Source: Montifringilla adamsi
Lineage: Eukaryota > Chordata > Aves > Passeriformes > Passeridae
DNA: 64,000 nt
Assembly (NCBI GenBank): GCA_017590115.1
Contig: JAGGNK010013558.1
Location: 19,954,823-20,018,822 of the forward strand
Direction of reading: 5' to 3'
The first letter of the stretch is position 1; every line of letters begins with the position of its first letter. Shown here one piece after another: positions 13,560 through 27,229 of the stretch. Under the pieces are notes generated by a model. That model was not told where the DNA came from. It searched no databases and saw nothing but the letters and a program-made list of their open reading frames with translations. Position numbers and translations under genes: made by a program.

Positions 13560-15200
13560 GGTCCCCACCTGCCACAACAGGCAGAGGGGCAGCGGCAGCC
13601 CTGAGGTGGGGGCTCTGGGTGGGGCAGACCACACTCAGCACTGTGGGTCCTGTCCCCTAGAGCCCCCTGAGCCCCCTGCCCAGGGCCACAGTGCCGACAT
13701 CGCGTTTCTGAGCTCGCTTCCCTGTGTTCCATCCTTGCCTGCTCGCTGCATCCTGCTGCTACCCCTGGGCCTCCAGCAGCCCCCAAAGCCCCTCCATGCC
13801 CCAGAACTACGGGGGTCCCCGCACCAAGCAGGGCAGAGGAAGACAATGGCAGCTGACCCAAACACCGCCCACCTCAGGCCATTACTGCTGTGCCCCTCCG
13901 TGCACAGAGCACCCCTCATGATCCTGCCCGGGAAGGTGACCCCACCCAGCCCAACAATGACACCTGGGGCACCAGACACCCCATTCCCCCCTCCTCACCT
14001 GCATCCAGGGTGTCCTGCCTGGCATTCCCCAGCCAGGCCATGGCAGGGCTGATGCTCACACAGTGCCGAGGCTCTGTGCTCAGGGCTCCTGCATCTGCTC
14101 GGGGGCACGAGGGGGAGCAGGGCAGGTACCGGGGCAGGTACTGCAGAGAGGCAGCACCTGCTGCTGCAGCTGCTGTGGCGTGGGCGCCCTTGGCAGCTCT
14201 GAATGGTCCTTGACGCAGCCAGCAGCTCGGAACAGCACGGTCCTTCCCCTGCCACCCACAGCACACGGACACACACGTAAGCGTGCGTGGGGCTCACACA
14301 CAGGAATGGACAGTGGGATGTGCCCCGCATCTGTGGCAGGGAGCCCCCTGCCCGGGGGGTGCTGCTGGTGCTCCCCAGGTCTGGCACTGCTGCTGCCACG
14401 GCCAGGTATCAGAGCACACAAGGGCTCCTTGCACTGAGGGGCAGCATTTGGGGGGCTCAGAGACCCAGAGGTCCCTCCTCCCAGCCCTGCCACTGCCAGC
14501 TGCTCCCCCAGACTGTGGTGATCCCCATGGCAGTGTCCCCACAGCTGGAGCACGTGCCCAGGGGACTGCCGCCGGAGAGGGCAGGCCAGGGGGCTGCTTT
14601 GCATCTCAAAGGCTTGTCTCCCGTTCTGTCACGCCCTTCCTCGGACCCAGCAGAGGATATTAACCTCATTAGAGAGCCCTTTCACACTCCATGGGGTTCA
14701 TTAACCCCCCGCCCTTCACTCCAGACCCCAGAGCTGCGAGGACACTCCCTGACACATTAGCACATGGCTGCCAGGTCCCAACACCCTCCTGCTAATGGGG
14801 ACCCCAGACTTCAGGGAGCCACCAAGGGGGCTGGGGGCATAGGGTCCCCATCACCAGCTCCTGGCAGGGTCTCCAGCCCGTGGGCTCAGGCCCATCCCCA
14901 CACCGAGCTGACTCCAAATCTTCCCATCTCACTCTGCCTTGGGAGCTCCCACAGGCCCAGAACTGCCAGGGGAAGGCTGGATCTGGAGGCTGCTGGGGAT
15001 CCTCAGCCCTTCCTGACCGGGGGTCAGGCCCAGGGCAAGGGGAGCATCTCTCTTGATACTCCCCCAGGTTGCTCTCCCAGCTGGTGCCTGGCTGCCCCTC
15101 AGCCCCAGCCCTGCAGCCCAGCGAGGAGAGCCCAGGCACGCCAAACCCCATTCCATGCCCAGCTCCTGGGAACAGCCACACGGACACTCAGAGAGGGCAC
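13560..15200. other. Intergenic region between GNRHR and MESP
   Basis: No coding exon is recognised. The missing first exon of the GnRH receptor should lie in or near this interval if transcription starts locally; an ATG near 13700 on the minus strand (MSALWPW frame) is one candidate with little support. The patch 14650-14760 is AT-richer, with ATTAACCTCATTAG and TTTCACACTCC motifs, and could be regulatory. Confidence 0.4.
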
Positions 15201-15205
15201 AAGGG

Positions 15206-15211
15206 TTTATT
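15206..15211 (-). other. Polyadenylation signal for MESP
   Basis: AATAAA on the minus strand, about 155 nt after the MESP stop codon. Confidence 0.75.
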
Positions 15212-15365
15212 CACATCCAGCCGCCACCACCCGGCGCGTCCAGCACGGCTCCAGGCTCCGACGGGGCAGCTGGTTCCTGCAGCTGTCCCAAGGGCCAGCG
15301 TGTCCCCAAGCTGCAGGGCTCCAGACGGGCATCGGGGGTGCTCCAGGCCCGGGGACTCACTCGGG

Positions 15366-16809
15366 TCAGTGCCAGGGCTGTGCTGGGAACAGAGCCTCCA
15401 GCAGGGAGAGCAGGTCCGCAGAGAGATCCTGGGGAGCAGACAGGGAGAGGGTGAGCAGCCACACAGAGCTGCGGGCAGGGCTGGGGTCGTGGCAGTGACA
15501 GCCCACCCACTGGAAGGGCTCCTGGGCAGGGCCAAGCAGGACAAGGGACTCCATTCTGTCCCCACTAATCCCACAAAGATGAGGGAGGGAAGCACCAGGA
15601 AGGATGGGGCAGGCAGGGGGATCCAGCTCAGCCGCTGCACGGAGCAGGGCTCGCCTCTCCATTCCCAACCCAGACAAGGCTGTTGCTACCCCAAAACCAG
15701 TTCCTGCACTGCCCCACACCAAGAGGACTCTGAGGCCACCCCAGGGGGGGTTGATCCCTGCCCCACGCCATCCCCATGCTGAGAGTCACCCAAACCCCAC
15801 CAGCACGTACCTGGGTGACTGTCTCTGTGCCCACGAACTCTGGCAGCACCAGTCCCGTGTCCAGGACATCACCAGGGAGATCCGGGGGGGCCCCAGCCCC
15901 TGCAGAGTGGGGAGGGGTCAGCCAGGGTGACGCAGGGGAGGTGACAGCCTTGTTCAGCTCTGAGGAGGTCCCCACTGCAGCCATATAGGGGGGTGGCCCC
16001 CAGGTCTCCGTCTGGATGTTGGGAACCCCAAGAACCTCTGGAGGGGTCCCGGTTGCAGGGATGTAGGAGGGAGACCCCCAGGTCTCCATTCCGATGTTGG
16101 GACCCCCAAGTGCATCTGGGAGGGTCCCTGCAGCAGGGGTGTAGGGGGGTGACCCCCAGGTCTCTAATGCCAGCTCCGGACCCCCAAGCACCTGTGGGGC
16201 AGTGCCCGCAGCAGGGCTGCAGAGAGGCGACCCCCAGGCACCCGTCCCCATGCCGGGAGCCCCGTGCAGCTCCGGGGGCATCCCCGCCACGGCAGATGAC
16301 CCCCAGCCCGAGGTGCCGGGCGGCGAAGCATCGCGGGGCTCCGTGTCCTGGCAGCACCCCAGGCCCCGGGGACACAGGGGACAGTGTCGGGGGGCCGGCG
16401 CCCCCCGGCCGAGCCCCAGCAGGGCGGAGAGGTGGGCGATGTAGCGGGTGGCGAGGCGCAGCGTCTCGATCTTGGTGAGGGTCTGCCCGGCGGGCGCCAG
16501 CGCGGGCGGCAGGTAGTGCCGCAGCCGCAGCAGGGCCTGCGCCAGCCGCCGCATCCGCAGCTTCTCCCGCTCGCTGGCGCTCTGCCGCGGGACCCCCGCT
16601 CCCCCGCCGGCCCGCAGCCCCTTCCTGCCCCTGGGGCGGGGGGCGGCGTGCCCGCGGCAGGGCCCCCGAGCCGCGGCGGGGGACGCGAGGCCGCAGGAGT
16701 CGGGCGAGGCCGCGGGGGAGCTGCTGCTGTAGCCCAGCGGGTCCGGTGCTCCGCGCTCAGCCCGGTGCGGCAGCGGGGCGGCGGCGGGCAGCGTGCGGCC
16801 GTGGGCCAT
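15366..16809 (-). CDS. MESP1: Mesoderm posterior bHLH transcription factor (MESP family)
   Basis: MESP proteins are bHLH factors of early mesoderm, heart and somite segmentation. Exon 1 is 16809-15811 and exon 2 is 15428-15366, phase 0 (donor CAG|GTACGT, acceptor CTCCCCAG), giving 353 residues. The start is the ATG in CCCGCCATGG at 16809. The bHLH spans about residues 75-131: basic/helix 1 around SEREKLRMRRLAQALLRLR, then helix 2 around TLTKIETLRLATRYIAHLSA. The family CPxCP motif (CPLCP) follows near 143-147. After it lie about four 26-residue repeats with ETWGSPxYxPA-like cores, a coding tandem array with a 78-bp period. Exon 2 ends LLSLLEALFPAQPWH. Position and strand relative to ANPEP match human MESP1; MESP1 versus MESP2 cannot be settled by sequence because the neighbouring copy has probably been gene-converted. 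Confidence 0.93.
15990..16265 (-). repeat. 78-bp in-frame tandem repeat inside MESP exon 1
   Basis: About four units start at successive CCCCCAGGTCTC-like positions on the plus strand (near 15999, 16076, 16154 and 16230). Each encodes 26 residues, so copy-number change keeps the reading frame. Confidence 0.85.
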
Positions 16810-16859
16810 GGCGGGGCCGGAGGCTGGCACCGGTGTGCCGCGGCTCCCAGCGCCCCGGC

Positions 16860-16865
16860 TTTATG
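16860..16865 (-). promoter_or_regulatory. MESP TATA-like box
   Basis: CATAAA followed by GCCGGGG on the minus strand, about 50 nt upstream of the ATG. This implies a very short 5' UTR. Confidence 0.6.
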
Positions 16866-16874
16866 CCGCCCCGG

Positions 16875-16883
16875 AGGTGTGAA
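16875..16883. promoter_or_regulatory. T-box half site, proximal
   Basis: AGGTGTGAA matches the canonical T-box half site. It lies 9 bp upstream of the TATA-like box in gene orientation (reads TTCACACCT). Tbx6 is known to activate mammalian Mesp2 through such sites. Confidence 0.6.
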
Positions 16884-16956
16884 GAGGCACCTTCGCGGCT
16901 GCAGCACTTCAAAGGCCGGGGGTCCCGGGGGGGGCCCGGGCCGCGGCTGTGAACGC

Positions 16957-16987
16957 GGGGTGACGAATTTCACCCCAGAGGTGTGAA
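16957..16987. promoter_or_regulatory. Distal T-box half site and adjoining palindromic element
   Basis: A second perfect AGGTGTGAA is at 16979-16987. Immediately beside it, 16957-16976 reads GGGGTGACGAATTTCACCCC, an imperfect palindrome whose arms resemble T-box half sites. Together they form a compact cluster about 113 bp upstream of the TATA-like box. Confidence 0.55.
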
Positions 16988-17459
16988 GCTGCTCGGTGCT
17001 GCCCCTCGCTCCCGAGCGGGGCGGGGGCCGGGGCCGGGACCCTCCCGGGAGCTGCAGCGGGGTCTCGGCAGCTCTGCTGGGGGAGCCGCAGCGGGGCTGC
17101 AGCACGGTCTGCAGCGGGGCGCCCTGGGGGCGTTTTGGGGCTCGCATGGGGCTTCAGTGGGCTTTGCAGTGGGTCTGCGGTGGCGTGTCCCTGCGTCTCC
17201 CCGTGCAGCACAGAGAGCTGCCCCTGTGGCTTTGTGGGACACCCCCCGCCCGGTTTGGGGGTGCTGGGTGCCTGAGGGATCCCTCGGGCTGCCCGGTGCC
17301 GGCAGCGCCGGGGGAGCCCCCTCGGGCCGCGGGTGTGCAGGGCCGGGCCGGGCTGGGAGGAGCCCCCCCGCCGCGTTCCCAGGCCCCGCAGGTGTCGGGG
17401 CCGGCGGGTGTGAAGGTTTCCCTGGAAACGGCCCCGCCGAGGGACGGAAAATCCATCAG

Positions 17460-17720
17460 GGAGCAAGGGGACACGGGCACGGCACGGCACGGGCCCCAGC
17501 GCTGGTGTGCACAACCTGGTCTGGGGTACATCTGGTGGCACAGGACCCCCGAACTGGGCGTGCATAGCCTGCTGGTACTGCCGGGTGCAGGACCCCCCAA
17601 ACGGGGTGTGCGGAGCCCTGGGAACATGAGGGGCACAGGATCCCCCCAGAGCCGGGGGCACAGCTGAGGGGATACAGCCGGGGACACAGGACCCCCAAAC
17701 CGTGTGTGCACGTGTGAGCA
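17460..17720. repeat. Degenerate minisatellite
   Basis: Loosely repeated units contain GGCACAGGACCCCC followed by AA(C/A)CGGGTGTGC-like sequence. Divergence between copies is high. Confidence 0.5.
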
Positions 17721-18014
17721 GGGCCCTCACTGACCCAGCCCATCCGAGCCACCAGGGCCAGCCCCGTTCCAACATCCAGCCCAGTCTGGGGGCGCAGCGG
17801 GGTCTGAGGGGAGACCTGCACCCCATGGCCCGGCCAGGCACGGCCCCCTCCCCGCTGCCGGCCCCCTCCTGGGCCGCATTAGCTGATGAGCTCCCGGGTA
17901 ATGAGTTCTGCACCCGCCGCAGCCGCTTCCCACCTCCCTGTTTGGACAAGTGCTGGAGCGCGGCTGGGCTGGGGCAGCGCCGGCCGTGGGGTCAGAGCCC
18001 CCGCAGGGTTGGGA

Positions 18015-18531
18015 AAATCTTTAATTCTGACAAAGAGTGTTTAAGTCTTGTGAATTCCTTTAGCTTCAGCCAGAAGTGCTTAGTCCTGTATTAATGTGTG
18101 CAAGTGGTTATCTTAGCCTTAAAGACTGTGGGCCTGACCAACACTGGTAAGATGTATCCAGACCACAGAGCTGGCATGTATTCAAAGAGAAGAAAATTTT
18201 TTGGTTTTGGCCTATGACCAAAACCAGATAATTTGAGGAATAGGGTGTTCCCCACATGAGCACCAGAGACCCTGATACATCCCTACTCTTATGAATAAGC
18301 TCCACAAAGTGACATAAATATGCAAGAGAATTTGTGGGACTGTTTAGCATACTTGTATGAGTTTTGGGAAATGTAATTAATAACTTACAAAGATTTAATC
18401 TAGTCTGTTAGCCAGCTGTGGTATAGGTAGCAGGAGACATGCTTTGCACACCCAGCACTGAAATAAAGCAATGCCACTTTCTAATACTGAAATGCAGTGT
18501 TAGAGGCTTTGATTCCCAACTTTTGGTAACA
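18015..18531 (+). mobile_element. Probable solo LTR of an endogenous retrovirus
   Basis: An AT-rich block of about 500 bp is sharply bounded by GC-rich DNA. Near its right end AATAAAGCAATGCC looks like an LTR polyadenylation signal, and the block ends in ...GGTAACA, consistent with a CA terminus. I found no clear target-site duplication or 5' TG boundary, and there is no internal coding sequence. An old DNA element is an alternative. Confidence 0.45.
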
Positions 18532-19501
18532 GCAGAACACCCTGCAGCCCCTCACCCCGGGAGCAGGGTGGGCTCCCCCAGCCCTTCAGCCCCTGTCAGG
18601 GGAGTAGGGTGCAGGGCCATGGGGCAGCACGGCCAGGGCACCACGACAGAGCTCAGCCAGTGCCCAGCTCAGGCTGTGCCCCCGGGAGCCCCCAGCCCTC
18701 CTGCCCTGCTGGGACCCTCCTGGGACACCTCCCTGCCCACTGGGGACCCACCATCCCAGATCAGACCCTGTGTGGTTTCTGGGGGTCACGCTTGTCCCTC
18801 TGTCCGGGACAGGCAGCGCTCACAGGGACACTGGGACACTGCCCGGGGCTGTGTCTGGTGCCGGGGTCAGTGCTGCCAAGCTCCCGGCAAACAGCCCCCT
18901 CGGCCCCCGCTCTCCCCTGGCCCATCTGCACAGGGGGTCCCCTGTCCCCGGCAGCCTCAAGACATCGTCAGCCAGCACGGTGCACCCCCATGCCCTGGGG
19001 ACCCCAGCCCGCAGCAGCACAGGGACCCCCAGACGGAGCAGGGGCACAGCCTGGTGGGTCCCCAGATGGCTCAGCTTGTCTGGAGCCGTCCGGGGCTGCA
19101 TCCCTTCGGACTGCGGGGCCAGGAGCAGCACGGCCAGTGCCGGGATGTCTCTGGGAAGGGAGCCCCCCGGCCGCCCACCCCCTGCCCCTTAGGGCCGTCA
19201 GCCTGAGCCAGAGCTCACACAGCGCCCGGAGCCGGGGCTGGCAGCTGGGCAGAGGGCAGGGAGCTGCCCAGGGGACTCTGCCGGGTGCCAGGGCTGGCGA
19301 CTCGGGGTCCGGCATTGGAAGGTCAAGTCCCGGGCCGGGCTGCAGCCGGCAGGGCGGCCGTGCGGGGAGGTGCGGTGCGGGGCGATCCGGTACGGTGCTG
19401 CGGGGCTGGCGGCACGTTAGCATCTCTCACGGCCGTGTGAATGGGTCCCCACACACTTCCCAGCGCCGGCAGGGCCAATTAAGGACCGAAGGAGTCAGAT
19501 C

Positions 19502-19635
19502 TGACACCTCTGCAAATGGGCCCGGCATTCCCAGGCTCCTGCCGCCCGCCCGGAGCGGGGCGAGGCTGGGGGAGCTCGATGCCTCCAGGAGGGCGCAGAG
19601 GCATCGCCCCGCATCCCCGGCCCAAATAAAGCCGG
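19502..19635 (+). promoter_or_regulatory. Relic MESP-type promoter
   Basis: AATAAAGCCGGGG (19625-19637) matches the intact gene's CATAAAGCCGGGG except at the first base. TGACACCTCTG (19502-19512) shares ACACCTCTG with the distal T-box site of the intact gene. The spacing between site and TATA-like box is 115 bp here and 113 bp there. The interpretation as a paralogous promoter is inferred. Confidence 0.5.
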
Positions 19636-19733
19636 GGTTACTCCCAGACGGGGCCCGCAGAACAGTGCCCAGCCAGGGCCAGACACAGCCCCGCACCCCC
19701 AGCTCCTTCGGCAGAGTCCCCCTGCGTCCCCTC

Positions 19734-20165
19734 GGGGCAGGAAGGGGCTGCGGGCCGGCGGGGGAGCGGGGGTCCCGCAGAGAAGCTGCGGCACTGCCTG
19801 CCCTCACCAGGATCGCGACCCTGCACCTCACCACCCGCTACATCGCCCACCTCTCCGCCCTGCTGGGGCTCGGCCGGGGGGCGCCGGCCCCCCGACACTG
19901 TCCCCTGTGTCCCCGGGGCCTGGGGTGCTGCCAGGACACGGAGCCCCGCGATGCTTCGCCGCCCGGCACCTCGGGCTGGGGGTCATCTGCCGTGGCGGGG
20001 ATGCCCCCGGAGCTGCACGGGGCTCCCGGCATGGGGACGGGTGCCTGGGGGTCGCCTCTCTGCAGCCCTGCTGCGGGCACTGCCCCACAGGTGCTTGGGG
20101 GTCCGGAGCTGGATATAGGGTCATCCCCTACACCCCTGCTGCAGGGATCCCCCCAGAGCTTCAGA
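19734..20165 (+). pseudogene. Decayed inverted MESP copy at the MESP2 position
   Basis: Homologous to the bHLH-to-repeat part of the MESP gene at 15.4-16.8 kb, in opposite orientation. Homology begins at GGGGCAGGAAGGGGCTGC. Relative to the intact gene it lacks about 19, 36 and 28 bp, which removes most of the basic region, helix 1 and the loop. The 36-bp loss is flanked by CTGCGG repeats. Helix 2 survives with changes (RIATLHLTTRYIAH). From 19832 to 20112 the two copies look identical base for base (about 280 bp). After that a further indel shifts the frame relative to the 26-residue repeats. There is no start codon after its TATA-like box, no N-terminal homology, and no recognisable exon 2. 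Location and strand, between MESP(-) and ANPEP(-), match human MESP2(+). Best read as a MESP2 remnant with a gene-conversion tract; an assembly error is possible. Confidence 0.8.
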
Positions 20166-20285
20166 GGATTCCCAGCCACACCGCCCTGGAGCCTCCCCAC
20201 AGATGTGCCACAGCCACGGCTAATAGGGCACCTTCCTGCTGCTGCTGGGAGCCTCCCAGGGCAGGACTGATGGCCACAGGGCACC

Positions 20286-20540
20286 ACAGGACCCCTGAAC
20301 TTGGGTCCCAGCTGCCCACACATCACCAGTCCCTGGGCTGGGGTGGAGGATGGTCCTCGTGGGGTGGGTGGCAGGGGGTGCAAGGTGGGGTGTCCCTCCC
20401 TGCACCTGGGTCCCAGCTGCCCACACATCACCAGGTACCCAAAGACCCTGCCCAGCCCAGCCCCTGCAGTCCCTGGGCTGGGGTGGAGGATGGTCCTCGT
20501 GGGGTGGGTGGCAGGGGGTGCAAGGTGGGGTGTCCCACAG
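20286..20540. repeat. Two-copy tandem duplication
   Basis: A segment of about 90 bp containing GTCCCTGGGCTGGGGTGGAG and GGTGGCAGGGGGTGCAAGG occurs twice (about 20331-20394 and 20470-20535). The flanking CCCAGCTGCCCACACATCACC also occurs twice. Confidence 0.85.
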
Positions 20541-21433
20541 CCACTCACCTCACACAGCTCGTCCCACATGGCTCAGCAGTCCCTGGACCCCAGCCAGGCT
20601 CATCTTCCCATCTCCTGCCACAGCCTCTCTCCTGCCCAGCTGCACCCCAGCAGCTGTGGGGCTGGAGCTGCCTGCACCCCTGGACACAGAGCCCACACAG
20701 GCACGGTGGCATGGCAGTGGGGCAGTGGGACAGTGGCATGGCCATGGGTCGGTGGCACAGCCATGACACAAAGCCGCACAGGATGGGACAGACACCAGGA
20801 TCCTCACTAAAGCCACTCTGCAGAGCTGCTCCCCTATTCCTGACTGCGGGACCTACTGGCTGCACCCCAGGTGCACCCTTCAGCCTGGCACCCCACACAC
20901 ACTGCCAGGTGCTGCCCCAGGCCAGTGGCTCAGTGCCCACTGCCAGCCCAGCCCACAGCCCAGACGTGTCCCAGGGCTGAGGTGGCAGAGGGACTCACCA
21001 CCAAGGCTGTCCCCAGCCCCACTGACCCCCAGCTCCGACGTGCCTGGGATCCCCTCCCTTCCCTGAGCCCAAAGGCAGCTCCGGCCCTGCAGGGCGCAGG
21101 GTGGCCCCTGAGGGACAGTCCCTCCTACCTGTCACAGCCTGGCCCTGCCCGAGCCTGCAGCACCTGCCCAGGGCAGCGCAGGCAGAGGGGTCCTGGTGCC
21201 AGTCCCCCTGAGCAGGGCCCAGCAGGAGAGCTCACACGCAGCTGTCAGACAGAGGGGCTGGGGGCTGGCGTCAGCGAAGCCCCCAGAGCCACTTAGCACC
21301 AGGCTCCTAACAGCCGGGGGGCTCACAGCCCCGGGCCTGCCCCGGGCCCGCAGGGCCCCTGGCACTTCCCACCCAGTCTGCCAGAGTCCCCACAGCACGG
21401 CCCGGCCCGCAGGGCGGCCCTGGAAACCAGGTA

Positions 21434-21439
21434 TTTATT
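21434..21439 (-). other. Polyadenylation signal for ANPEP
   Basis: AATAAA on the minus strand, about 160 nt after the ANPEP stop codon. Confidence 0.75.
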
Positions 21440-21598
21440 TACAGCCCAGAGCGCACCAGCCCGACCTCCCCCTGCCAAGCCCCCCGAGTCCGCAGTGCCC
21501 ATCATGCAGGCGTCAGCCCCTCCCTGGCAGGGCGGGGGGATGGAGGGAGGGGGTCTGCCGAGGGTCCGTCCTGGTGGCCGGGGAAGCGCAGGCGCCCG

Positions 21599-27109
<5,511 letters not shown>

Positions 27110-27139
27110 GGCGGGCAGCAGGAGCGGCACTGGCAGAGA

Positions 27140-27220
27140 CGGCGCTGATGCAAGCACGGCTTTTAGCCTCTCGCTCCCACGAGGTTTATTAGCCCAAGTT
27201 AATGGGTGAAGGATTAAATG
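27140..27220 (-). promoter_or_regulatory. Candidate ANPEP proximal promoter
   Basis: On the minus strand a TATA-like CTAAAAG (27166-27160) lies about 50 nt upstream of the ATG. Just upstream are TAATAAA and GTTAAT/ATTAA motifs that resemble HNF1 half sites. The mammalian epithelial ANPEP promoter uses HNF1, but the half-site spacing here is not canonical, so this is tentative. Confidence 0.35.
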
Positions 27221-27229
27221 GGCATGGGG

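Noticed and set aside
13018..13641. GnRH receptor start at 13641
   Set aside because: The codon at 13641 is GTG, not ATG, and no in-frame ATG follows before TM1.
19424..19441. CTCACGGCCGTGTGAA as a palindromic T-box site near the MESP relic
   Set aside because: Only one arm resembles a half site, so it is too weak to annotate separately from the 19502 site.
18609..20270. A 553-codon plus-strand open frame covering the MESP relic
   Set aside because: Most of it is non-homologous GC-rich sequence. Only the stretch from about 19800 matches MESP in frame, and upstream it runs in a different frame from the intact gene.
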